Source of the DNA: Blautia sp.
GTDB lineage: Bacteria; Bacillota; Clostridia; Lachnospirales; Lachnospiraceae
DNA length: 5,330 nt
NCBI GenBank assembly: GCA_017420455.1
Contig: JAFOJB010000079.1
Coordinates: 1 to 5,330, forward strand
Direction: 5' to 3'
Part shown: positions 1 to 5,249 of the stretch, one piece after another
How positions within the stretch are numbered: position 1 is the first letter of the stretch
Layout: each line of letters begins with the position of its first letter
Notes under the pieces: generated by a model
Told to the model about the DNA's origin: nothing
Database searches by the model: none
What the model saw: the letters and a program-made list of their open reading frames with translations, nothing else
Program-made: the position numbers and the translations under genes

Positions 1-104
1 CCGCGAAGCTCCAGGATCGGGATCATTGAGATGATAAAAACTACAAGCTCTGCAGAAATATACTGTGATAAATTTTCAGAAAACCAGGTAACAAGTGATT
101 CCAT
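1..104 (-). CDS. Putative small multidrug export protein, N-terminal part (cut by window edge)
   Basis: Only the first 34 full codons are present and the gene runs off the left edge. The start ATG (104-102) follows a near-perfect Shine-Dalgarno AGAGGAGG (116-109) at a 4-base spacing, which makes the start convincing. The peptide has a short amphipathic N-terminus, then a hydrophobic helix from about residue 18 that ends in IISMIPILELRG. A first helix ending in an (M/L)(I/L)P(I/L)xELRG motif is typical of the COG2426 / PF06695 'putative small multi-drug export' family, which are small integral membrane proteins of about 150-170 residues. The family's export role is poorly established, so the substrate is unknown. 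The gene lies 119 bases after the hisC stop on the same strand. I see no terminator or convincing promoter between them, so cotranscription is possible. The family call rests on one short motif. Confidence 0.72.
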   Translation of the reverse strand, partial: MESLVTWFSENLSQYISAELVVFIISMIPILELR

Positions 105-223
105 ACAGCCTCCTCTATAATAAACTCAGGTTGATCTCCGGCTCCATCCGGCCGTAATCCCGCCTGCCCGGAATTGCTCCCATGGTTCAGACGCGCGGAC
201 GGCGTGGAGGTCTGTCTCAACGA

Positions 224-1312
224 TCATGCTTCCATGCTTTTTTCCGGATGATCCTTCGAAGAAAGATACTTCTCCAGAAATGCAATAAATGTTTCCATCT
301 GTTCACGGGTGCCTATCGTGATCCGGAGATATTCGCTGATCCTCGGTCTGTCGAAATGGCGGACATAAATATGCGCGTCCCGGAGGGCAGCAAACAGTTC
401 CGCTGCAGGTACCCTTTCATGTTTTGCAAAGATAAAGTTGGTGCTGGAATCCGGGAAGGAAAATCCCAGTTCTCCCAGCTTTTCCTTCGTCCATTCTCTG
501 GTAACCACGATCTTTTCGCAGTGCTCCCGGAAATAATCCCAGTCCTTCATGGCCTCTGCGCCTGCGGCAATAGCTGCGCTGTTCATGGTATATGAATTGA
601 TGGAATATTTCACATCCAGAAGATACCTGATCAGCGTCGGATTCCCGCAGGCAAACCCGATCCGCATCCCCGCCAGAGAGCGGGATTTGGAGAAGGTCTG
701 CACCACCAGCAGATTATCATATTTCTCAATAAGGCCCAGGGCAGAGCGGGCACCGAAATCTACATAAGCTTCATCGACGATCACCACGGAAGAAGGATTT
801 GCGCTGATGATCTCCTCGAGATCCGAAAGCTCCATTTCCACGCCGGTAGGCGCATTGGGATTTGCGATCACGATCCCGCCGTTCTCCACAAGATAGTCCT
901 CCTTGCAGATACAGAATTCCTCATCCAGTTCCGGACACCGGTAGGGGATCCGGAAAAGATCCGCCCATACATCGTAAAAGGAATAGGTAATATCCGGAAA
1001 CAGAACCGGCTTATCCGAATTGAAAAAGGCAAGAAAGCTCATGGCCAGTACATCGTCCGACCCGACTCCGACAAAAACCTGGTTGGTATCCAGGCCGTAG
1101 GAATCCGCGATCGCCTTGGTAAGGACGTGGATGGACGGATCCGGATACAGACGGAGATCCCTTCCGTCCATCTCCTGCAGCACTTTCTGGACTCCGGGGG
1201 CCGGAGGATACGGATTCTCATTTGTATTCAGTTTTATCATCTTTTCATCCGAAGGCTGTTCACCCGGCGTATAGGGTACAACTTTACGGACATTTTTTTC
1301 CCAGTTATTCAT
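224..1312 (-). CDS. hisC: Histidinol-phosphate aminotransferase
   Basis: HisC is a cytosolic PLP-dependent class I/II aminotransferase. It converts imidazole-acetol phosphate plus glutamate to histidinol phosphate plus 2-oxoglutarate in histidine synthesis. The 362-residue product has the usual family length. Visible motifs are KLNTNENPY (27-35), which shapes the substrate site, GVGSDDVL (82-89), the PLP-stacking region DITYSFY (107-113), NPNAPTG (151-157), VDEAYVDF (179-186), the PLP Schiff-base lysine K209 in TFSKSRSLAGMRIGF, and the C-terminal YLRITIGT (328-335) with the substrate-carboxylate arginine R330. The start at 1312 is chosen because AAGGAG lies 4 bases upstream and the protein then begins where HisC proteins normally do. 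The frame stays open to an ATG at 1498, but that would add 62 residues foreign to the family and start without a ribosome binding site. No other his gene lies in the window. A broad-specificity aromatic or histidinol-phosphate aminotransferase is possible but less likely. Confidence 0.95.
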   Translation of the reverse strand: MNNWEKNVRKVVPYTPGEQPSDEKMIKLNTNENPYPPAPGVQKVLQEMDGRDLRLYPDPSIHVLTKAIADSYGLDTNQVFVGVGSDDVLAMSFLAFFNSDKPVLFPDITYSFYDVWADLFRIPYRCPELDEEFCICKEDYLVENGGIVIANPNAPTGVEMELSDLEEIISANPSSVVIVDEAYVDFGARSALGLIEKYDNLLVVQTFSKSRSLAGMRIGFACGNPTLIRYLLDVKYSINSYTMNSAAIAAGAEAMKDWDYFREHCEKIVVTREWTKEKLGELGFSFPDSSTNFIFAKHERVPAAELFAALRDAHIYVRHFDRPRISEYLRITIGTREQMETFIAFLEKYLSSKDHPEKSMEA

Positions 1313-1316
1313 GGTA

Positions 1317-1322
1317 CTCCTT
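1317..1322 (-). promoter_or_regulatory. Ribosome binding site of hisC
   Basis: AAGGAG on the minus strand, 4 bases before the ATG at 1312. It decides between this start and the in-frame ATG at 1498, which has no such site in front of it. Confidence 0.85.
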
Positions 1323-1362
1323 CTTGAAATCAACTCATATATCAGATCTGCTTCCTGCTCCA

Positions 1363-1381
1363 AAAGTGCATCCTGCACCCT
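1363..1381 (-). other. Small hairpin in the hisC upstream region
   Basis: On the minus strand AGGGTGCA and TGCACTTT can pair around a GGA loop. The stem has 8 pairs including two G-U pairs, and one further T follows. It lies about 50 bases before the hisC start. It could act as a weak attenuator-like structure, but the U-rich part is inside the stem and the loop is tight, so chance is quite possible. Confidence 0.2.
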
Positions 1382-1393
1382 GATGGATTCAGC

Positions 1394-1497
1394 TGCCTGT
1401 CCCACAAGTGTATCATATTTCCTGAGGAGTTGTAAATATCCTTTAAAAAATGAAGAGACAGTCTGGCAGACGTGGTTACAGTTCACGGGGACAGGCA
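1394..1497. repeat. REP-like motif and 10-bp inverted repeat between the NUDIX gene and hisC
   Basis: TGCCTGTCCC at 1394-1403 and its exact reverse complement GGGACAGGCA at 1488-1497 bracket an 84-base AT-richer segment. The right arm belongs to the longer word GGGGACAGGCACC (1487-1499), just after the NUDIX stop. From memory, words of this type recur in intergenic REP-like repeats of Firmicutes; I could not verify that here. The inner segment also has a smaller inverted repeat, GTCTG-G-CAGAC (1461-1471). No target-site duplication is visible at the ends, so a miniature mobile element is only a possibility. Confidence 0.35.
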
Positions 1498-1504
1498 CCC
1501 TGTT

Positions 1505-2116
1505 TTAGATCTCCTGCAGGAAGTGGAAGGGATCTTCATCCTTCAGGAAATGCATGAGCATGTATGCGCACATGATCGCTACATTTTCTTCCCGGAGGAT
1601 CCGTTTTACCTCTTCCCGGTCTGCCAGGACAATTTCAATCTCTTCAGAGGCTTCCTGCGCCTCCTTGCTGATCTCTCCGCTGGCATAACCATAGACCGTG
1701 GCGCAGGATTCATCGGTCATGCCGATGGTGGTGAACATGGGCTTTTCAAAGCAGGCAGGCACATTGAGCGGCGTCAGTGTAAGCCCTGTCTCTTCGTAAA
1801 GCTCCCTGACAGCCCCCTGATGAAAATCCTCCCCTTTTTCCACCAGTCCGGCGGGAAATTCATAGATGTACCCGCCGATAGTGTAACGATACTGGCGGAC
1901 CAGCACCACCTTATCTCTTTTTTCCCCGTACAGGCTGTAGATGATCACGCCGTCCGGCCTGTTTTCCCCTGTCGCAAGCTTCAGCTCCTCTGCCTTCTGA
2001 ATCCGGGAAGCCAGATAATAACTGACAGGAGTATTCCTCGCGCTGACCGCATCGATATGATAAAGACTTACATAAGGATTATCCGCAATCTTGTCCACCT
2101 TTAGGATCTTACCCAT
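1505..2116 (-). CDS. NUDIX hydrolase, ADP-ribose pyrophosphatase type
   Basis: A cytosolic hydrolase of nucleoside diphosphates linked to another moiety. The closest known type is ADP-ribose pyrophosphatase (ADP-ribose to AMP plus ribose 5-phosphate). The 203-residue protein carries a complete NUDIX box matching Gx5Ex7REUxEExGU: counted from the chosen start, G90, E96, then RELYEETGL at 104-112 with the metal-binding glutamates E105, E108 and E109. Just before it is the VRQYRY...YEFPAGLVEKGE stretch typical of the ADP-ribose and nucleotide-sugar branch. The start at 2116 is chosen because AAAAGGAG sits 7 bases upstream. The ATG six codons earlier (2134) overlaps that ribosome binding site and has none of its own. 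It lies 228 bases after ribU, behind a repeat-bearing gap. The exact substrate cannot be told from sequence; GDP-mannose or other nucleotide sugars are alternatives. Confidence 0.93.
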   Translation of the reverse strand: MGKILKVDKIADNPYVSLYHIDAVSARNTPVSYYLASRIQKAEELKLATGENRPDGVIIYSLYGEKRDKVVLVRQYRYTIGGYIYEFPAGLVEKGEDFHQGAVRELYEETGLTLTPLNVPACFEKPMFTTIGMTDESCATVYGYASGEISKEAQEASEEIEIVLADREEVKRILREENVAIMCAYMLMHFLKDEDPFHFLQEI

Positions 2117-2123
2117 TTTTCTT

Positions 2124-2131
2124 CTCCTTTT
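2124..2131 (-). promoter_or_regulatory. Ribosome binding site of the NUDIX gene
   Basis: AAAAGGAG on the minus strand, 7 bases before the ATG at 2116. Because the alternative ATG at 2134 lies immediately upstream of this site and runs through it, this site fixes the start at 2116. Confidence 0.85.
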
Positions 2132-2135
2132 CATA

Positions 2136-2213
2136 CATAATACCAGTGCAGAAGGACATCATTCCGCTGAACGGCCTTTTTGCCCCATATCACGCCACAC
2201 CATCTGGTTGCAG
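2136..2213. repeat. Diverged 78-bp direct repeat, copy A (NUDIX-proximal)
   Basis: Aligns without a gap to 2262-2339, with 56 of 78 positions identical by hand count. Best-conserved words are CCAGT, CATC, TTCCGC, GAACGG, CATC and TGCAG. The copies are 126 bases apart start to start, a multiple of three. In one minus-strand frame both read as LQPDxVxxxGAxRPFxGxMxF followed by CTGIM, though copy A has an in-frame stop (TGA, 2192-2190). The copy reaches to within 20 bases of the NUDIX start, so the NUDIX transcript leader contains it unless transcription starts inside it. It could be an intergenic repeat family or a remnant of a duplicated small gene. Confidence 0.6.
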
Positions 2214-2225
2214 AGCGCATAGTTT

Positions 2226-2253
2226 TGCCCATGAAGACGGGTCTCCATGGGCA
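2226..2253. other. Strong hairpin between the two repeat copies
   Basis: TGCCCATG (2226-2233) and CATGGGCA (2246-2253) pair perfectly over 8 bp. After one A/C mismatch the stem continues with AGA/TCT around a CGGG loop (plus-strand reading). Neither strand has a T-run after the stem, so it is not a standard intrinsic terminator. It might serve as a processing or stability element between ribU and the NUDIX gene, or be part of a repeat element. Confidence 0.5.
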
Positions 2254-2261
2254 CGATAATT

Positions 2262-2339
2262 CATGATTCCAGTACAAAAAAGCATCCTTCCGCCGAACGG
2301 TCTGTCTGCTCCCTGCCGCATCACAACATCCGGCTGCAG
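2262..2339. repeat. Diverged 78-bp direct repeat, copy B (ribU-proximal)
   Basis: Partner of the copy at 2136-2213. It begins only 5 bases after the ribU stop codon in transcription order. On the minus strand its reading frame is open from an ATG at 2321 through to 2190, giving a possible 43-residue peptide that includes GADRPFGGRMLFCTGIM. No convincing ribosome binding site precedes that ATG, so it is not called as a gene. Between the copies (2214-2261) lie 48 bases that hold the hairpin. Confidence 0.6.
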
Positions 2340-2344
2340 GTGCT

Positions 2345-2959
2345 TCAGTAATTTGTCCCTTTCAGGATCGGTGAAATTCTTTTGTAGATCAGGAAGGTGA
2401 TGACCACATTCACGATTCCCTTTACAAAAGTAAACGGCATGTTAAACACCAGCAGGCTGTGCAGAATGCTCTTTACAGAAGGAAGAATAGCCTGATACAT
2501 TCCCAGGATGGTTTCCTCCGGCATGAAATTGTAGTAAACCGGATATACTACAAAATAGTTGAAGGGAACGGACATCACAGCCATCGCGGCTGCTCCGGCC
2601 AAAGCTCCGGTCAGGGCTCCCTTTTTGCTCCTTTTCAGTTTATATACCAGTCCGGCAATCCCCACAAATACGGCGCCAAGCAGGAAATTGGAAAGCTCTC
2701 CTACCCCGAAGCTTCCGGAATCGAAGGTATGCAGAATATTCTTCACCAGCTCGATAAGAATACCGCTGACGGGGCCGAGTGTGAAGGAACCTATGAGTGC
2801 CGGGAGATCCGAAAAATCGAACTTGAGAAAGCTGGGCATGATGGGGACGGAAATTTCGATCATCTGCAGTACAAATGCTGCCGCGGAAAGCACGCCGATT
2901 CCGGTGATGGTCCTTGCTGCCATATTGGTTCTGCTGCGTTTTGCTGTAATTTCTGACAT
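2345..2959 (-). CDS. ribU: Riboflavin ECF transporter substrate-binding (S) subunit
   Basis: RibU is the membrane S component that binds riboflavin and works with the shared energy-coupling module (EcfA, EcfA', EcfT) to import it. Those module genes are not in this window, as expected for a group II ECF system. The 204-residue product has the usual size and about six hydrophobic helices. Helix 1 (about 18-40) is small-residue rich (GVLSAAAF), as in S subunits that dock on EcfT. Family-typical stretches are KFDFSDLPALIGSFTLGP (46-63), GELSNFLLG (87-95), SVPFNYFVVYPVYY (130-143) and FNMPFTFVKG (172-181). The start ATG at 2959 follows AAGGGAG with about 9 bases spacing. An FMN riboswitch and terminator lie upstream on the same strand, which fits riboflavin as the substrate. 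Control is expected to be premature termination when FMN is plentiful. Confidence 0.95.
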   Translation of the reverse strand: MSEITAKRSRTNMAARTITGIGVLSAAAFVLQMIEISVPIMPSFLKFDFSDLPALIGSFTLGPVSGILIELVKNILHTFDSGSFGVGELSNFLLGAVFVGIAGLVYKLKRSKKGALTGALAGAAAMAVMSVPFNYFVVYPVYYNFMPEETILGMYQAILPSVKSILHSLLVFNMPFTFVKGIVNVVITFLIYKRISPILKGTNY

Positions 2960-3000
2960 GGTGTTCTTCTCCCTTTCTGAAAAATAGCCTGTTTACTCCG

Positions 3001-3026
3001 GGATCGGGTAATGACTGCTCCGATCC
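3001..3026 (-). other. Hairpin in the ribU leader, downstream of the riboswitch terminator
   Basis: GGATCGG (3001-3007) and CCGATCC (3020-3026) form a perfect 7-bp stem with a 12-base loop. It lies about 40 bases before the ribU start and beyond the intrinsic terminator. No U-run follows at once, so it is probably not a second terminator. It may stabilise the mRNA 5' end or have no role. Confidence 0.45.
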
Positions 3027-3071
3027 TCTGCTGCATCGAAAAAGAAAATCCCACGAATGTCGGTCTTCATT

Positions 3072-3106
3072 GAACAAAACCCCGGAAGCCTGCGGCCGCC
3101 GGGGTT
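3072..3106 (-). terminator. Intrinsic terminator of the FMN riboswitch
   Basis: On the minus strand AACCCCGG (3106-3099) pairs with CCGGGGTT (3085-3078) around a 13-base loop, and the RNA continues UUGUUCA, giving a U-rich tail. It lies 22 bases after the 3' edge of the riboswitch aptamer and 112 bases before ribU, the usual place for an FMN-controlled terminator. A possible competing pairing is CCGGAA in the aptamer with UUCCGG in the downstream terminator arm; this is a guess from complementarity only. Confidence 0.85.
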
Positions 3107-3127
3107 CATGAGCGCATCACTTTAACG

Positions 3128-3253
3128 TTCTTCTCTCATCCAGACTTTACTGTCGGTTCCGGAATCTCACCGGATCAGCCGCAGCAGACCAATATTCCTG
3201 CTGCAGTTCGCGGACTCTACCGCCGGTAGGGAATTTCACCCTGCCCCGAAGAA
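3128..3253 (-). promoter_or_regulatory. FMN riboswitch (RFN element)
   Basis: A cis-acting RNA that binds FMN and here controls ribU. All hallmark segments are present in order on the minus strand. They are the closing stem P1 TTCTTC (3253-3248) with GAAGAA (3133-3128), the 5' signature GGGGCAGGGTGAAATTCCC, the P3 hairpin TACCGGCGGTA, AGAGTCCGCGA, a variable-arm hairpin with GCAGCAG/CTGCTGC, the P5 hairpin CCGG-TGAGATT-CCGG, then AACCGACAGT, AAAGTCTGGATG and AGAGA. This matches the Rfam RF00050 family closely. The terminator just downstream suggests control at transcription: FMN bound gives termination. No part of the conserved core looks missing. Confidence 0.97.
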
Positions 3254-3272
3254 TTTTCTTTTCACGGTCGCT

Positions 3273-3301
3273 ATTATAGCGCAGATATCTGCGGAATGCA
3301 A
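3273..3301 (-). promoter_or_regulatory. Promoter of the riboswitch-ribU transcript
   Basis: Minus-strand -35 TTGCAT (3301-3296), a 17-base spacer and a perfect -10 TATAAT (3278-3273) form a good sigma-A-type promoter. The -10 box ends 19 bases before the riboswitch P1 stem, a sensible place for transcription to begin. The promoter sits in the short gap after the phosphodiesterase gene, so ribU has its own start. Confidence 0.85.
3280..3293. promoter_or_regulatory. Perfect 14-bp palindrome in the ribU promoter spacer (possible operator)
   Basis: CGCAGATATCTGCG is a perfect palindrome lying wholly between the -35 and -10 boxes, one base from the -10. A dimeric repressor bound there would block RNA polymerase. 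The riboswitch already explains FMN control, so a second regulator is inference only, and the site could be chance. Confidence 0.35.
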
Positions 3302-3320
3302 GAGAATTTCCAAAATCACA

Positions 3321-3352
3321 ATGAACTTCCCTCTCTTCTCTGTACCGTTCAT
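3321..3352 (-). other. Weak inverted repeat after the phosphodiesterase gene
   Basis: On the minus strand ATGAAC (3352-3347) and GTTCAT (3326-3321) can pair around a 20-base loop, starting 5 bases after the stop. A short T-run (TTTT) follows only after several other bases. It is the only candidate 3' structure for this gene and is too weak to call a terminator. Confidence 0.2.
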
Positions 3353-3356
3353 GGTT

Positions 3357-5249
3357 TCAGGAGTTCATACGGAAACGGTAGGACAGAAGACGGATTTCCC
3401 GGTTCAGGAACTGGATATAGTCGTTCAGGGTGTCGCTGTTTGCTCTGGTGGAAATACACTGCCTGGCCAGATAAACATTGTCCGTAATGATATTGTCCAC
3501 CTGTTTTTCCGTCATCAGGTTAATGGCATCTCTCCCGTTCACCGTCCAGGCATAAATCTGCCTGCCTGCGTTATGCCCCCTTCTGACAAGGGAGTCGGTG
3601 ATGCTGCTGTAGCGGATGCTGAAATTGTCTGCCGCCTGGAGCCGGTTGATATTTCCGTAAGCAAAGCCCATCACATATACAGTGGTGATCTCCTCATCAA
3701 GGCTTTTGATCTTCTCCAGAGCTTCATACTGTTGAGAGGTGACCACGCACCTGGAAACAAAATCCTTTTCATGAAGAAGCGAGACCAGCAGTTCTTCAAG
3801 CTCCGCCTCCTGAACGGCAGGCTTCAGCTCGATATTCAGCCGGATATCGGCCTCTTTGGCAAAATCAATGACCTCCGACAACAGAGGGATTTTTTCTCCT
3901 CTGTATTCATCATCAAAAAAGCTTCCCGCGTCAAGTGTACGGATCTCATCGTAGGTAAGTTCCCATGCATTTGCGTTCTTTCCTGTGGTCCTTTTAAAGT
4001 TTCTGTCATGCATCACAAAAATCTGCCGGTCCCTGCTTTCATGGATATCCAGTTCGATCCAGTCCGCGCCGGCCTCCAGAGCGCCCTGAAAGGCGATCAT
4101 GGTATTTTCCGGGTAATACCGGGAAGCGCCTCTGTGTGCCGTAACCTCCATATTGTCCAAAAATTCTATGTTCCTCTTCAGTTCCCCTCTGTGCGCCCTG
4201 TATATATAGAAGCAGCACAGGCTGACCGTGATGAAAAAAACCGCCATTTCCGACAGGAACACTGCTTTCCTGTATTTTGTCCGGAGAGCTTTTTCCCTTT
4301 CCGAGATCCGGCAGTTTCTGGCTTTGTGGACCTGTGCCAGGCCTGCTGTTCTCTCCTCTGCGATTCCTTTTCGGGTATAATACAGAAAAGAAGAACAGAT
4401 CACACTCACCGGAACACCAAGCAAAGTAAAAATCAGAATGAACACCGTCATCGCGATCTTCACCACAGAAAAATACAGCTGATTCAGATGACTGAACCCC
4501 GAAAACACCCGGTTAAACAGGATTATGAAGAAAATCGCCGCGAACAGAAGGCAGATATATAAAAGGAAACATACGGCCTGAAATCCCAGAAAGATCACAG
4601 CGTCTGAAAAATGATGCTTTTCTCCCAGCGCCTTACCTTTTTTCACAGCCTCATCGTACCCCACCGCTTCAAGAGTAAAATAGTGGAACACATACATCTT
4701 CCTCAGGAAAGGCAGCAGAAGAAGCAGGTACACGGCCAGCATCCCCAGAATAATGGCTTCTCTGGAGGACGCCGGCAGCAGGAACAGATTCGGGACAGAA
4801 TATGTGGAAAACAGCTCCGGGATCTGTCCTGCATTGTATATGGGAATCGTAAGCAGGACCAGGCGGAAGATCCGTCTGTTTCCCTTTTTCCACGCCGCCT
4901 TCAGGTTCCTGACGGCAAACCGCATAGCCAGGATCGCAGTGGTTCTTTTTCTGCACCAGGAGCAGTGCAGGATATAGATCACCGCGCTGATATCCAGGAA
5001 AGCATAAAGAAGGAGCAGAAGAACCATCAGGAGGATTCCCAGGTAAACCAGAGGATTCCTGAAAAAAAACCGGACATTTTCCAGCGTCAGATAACGATAA
5101 CCGGTGATGAACATGCAAAAATCAAATATTCCGTACAGAAGCGGAAAAAACAGAGTTACTCCAAGGAGTTTATACAGCAGCTCAAACCACAACAGCGCCG
5201 GCACATTGCGGCGGAGAAGCCCGATCCCCTCTTTCGTTTTTTTCAGCAT
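3357..5249 (-). CDS. Membrane-anchored glycerophosphodiester phosphodiesterase
   Basis: A 630-residue two-part protein. Residues 1 to about 350 form a multi-helix membrane domain resembling PF10110 (GPDPase_memb), with hydrophobic segments near 24-48, 67-95, 128-140, 164-185, 215-247, 260-290 and 330-350. Residues about 367-600 are a GDPD domain (PF03009), which cleaves glycerophosphodiesters to glycerol 3-phosphate and an alcohol. The catalytic set is intact: H372-R373-G374, PENT (380-383), metal ligands E399 and D401 in WIELDIHE, H414-D415, RTTG (420-423 region), NIELKP (472-477), YAWTVN (566-571) and DNIITDNV (585-592). The preceding helix suggests the catalytic domain lies at the membrane surface, probably outside the cell. 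The ATG at 5249 has only a weak site (GGCGG) and overlaps the previous stop in ATGCTGA, suggesting translational coupling. The natural substrate (phospholipid head groups, teichoic-acid-like polymers) cannot be told. Confidence 0.94.
   Translation of the reverse strand: MLKKTKEGIGLLRRNVPALLWFELLYKLLGVTLFFPLLYGIFDFCMFITGYRYLTLENVRFFFRNPLVYLGILLMVLLLLLYAFLDISAVIYILHCSWCRKRTTAILAMRFAVRNLKAAWKKGNRRIFRLVLLTIPIYNAGQIPELFSTYSVPNLFLLPASSREAIILGMLAVYLLLLLPFLRKMYVFHYFTLEAVGYDEAVKKGKALGEKHHFSDAVIFLGFQAVCFLLYICLLFAAIFFIILFNRVFSGFSHLNQLYFSVVKIAMTVFILIFTLLGVPVSVICSSFLYYTRKGIAEERTAGLAQVHKARNCRISEREKALRTKYRKAVFLSEMAVFFITVSLCCFYIYRAHRGELKRNIEFLDNMEVTAHRGASRYYPENTMIAFQGALEAGADWIELDIHESRDRQIFVMHDRNFKRTTGKNANAWELTYDEIRTLDAGSFFDDEYRGEKIPLLSEVIDFAKEADIRLNIELKPAVQEAELEELLVSLLHEKDFVSRCVVTSQQYEALEKIKSLDEEITTVYVMGFAYGNINRLQAADNFSIRYSSITDSLVRRGHNAGRQIYAWTVNGRDAINLMTEKQVDNIITDNVYLARQCISTRANSDTLNDYIQFLNREIRLLSYRFRMNS

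Noticed and set aside
105..223. Terminator between hisC and the exporter gene
   Set aside because: The only pairings seen (CAGAC/GTCTG at 188-214 and CCGG/CCGG) are short and no T-run follows on the minus strand.
1313..1440. T-box or His leader peptide in front of hisC
   Set aside because: No T-box consensus (AGGGTGGNACCGCG) is present. The small frame starting near 1414 (MIHLWDRQLN...) has only two His codons in 24 and a poor ribosome binding site.
1380..1440. Promoter for hisC (TTTACA followed by TATGAT or GATACA, minus strand)
   Set aside because: TTTACA to TATGAT has only a 13-base spacer, and the 16-base option uses GATACA, which matches the -10 consensus at 3 of 6 positions. Not good enough to call.
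1472..2104. Plus-strand open frame of 210 codons over the NUDIX gene
   Set aside because: The minus strand carries a perfect NUDIX box with a proper ribosome binding site, and the plus-strand product has no recognisable feature.
2117..2134. ATG at 2134 as the NUDIX start, adding six residues
   Set aside because: The extra codons are the ribosome binding site of the ATG at 2116, and nothing resembling a binding site precedes 2134.
2275..2281. Minus-strand run of six T after ribU as an intrinsic terminator
   Set aside because: No stable stem abuts the T-run; the sequence before it (GGCGGAAGGATGC) lacks a matching partner within a suitable distance.
3321..4562. Long plus-strand open frame (413 codons) opposite the phosphodiesterase
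   Set aside because: It lies antisense to an intact, motif-complete GDPD gene, has no recognisable domain, and its composition is what the complementary strand of that gene would give.
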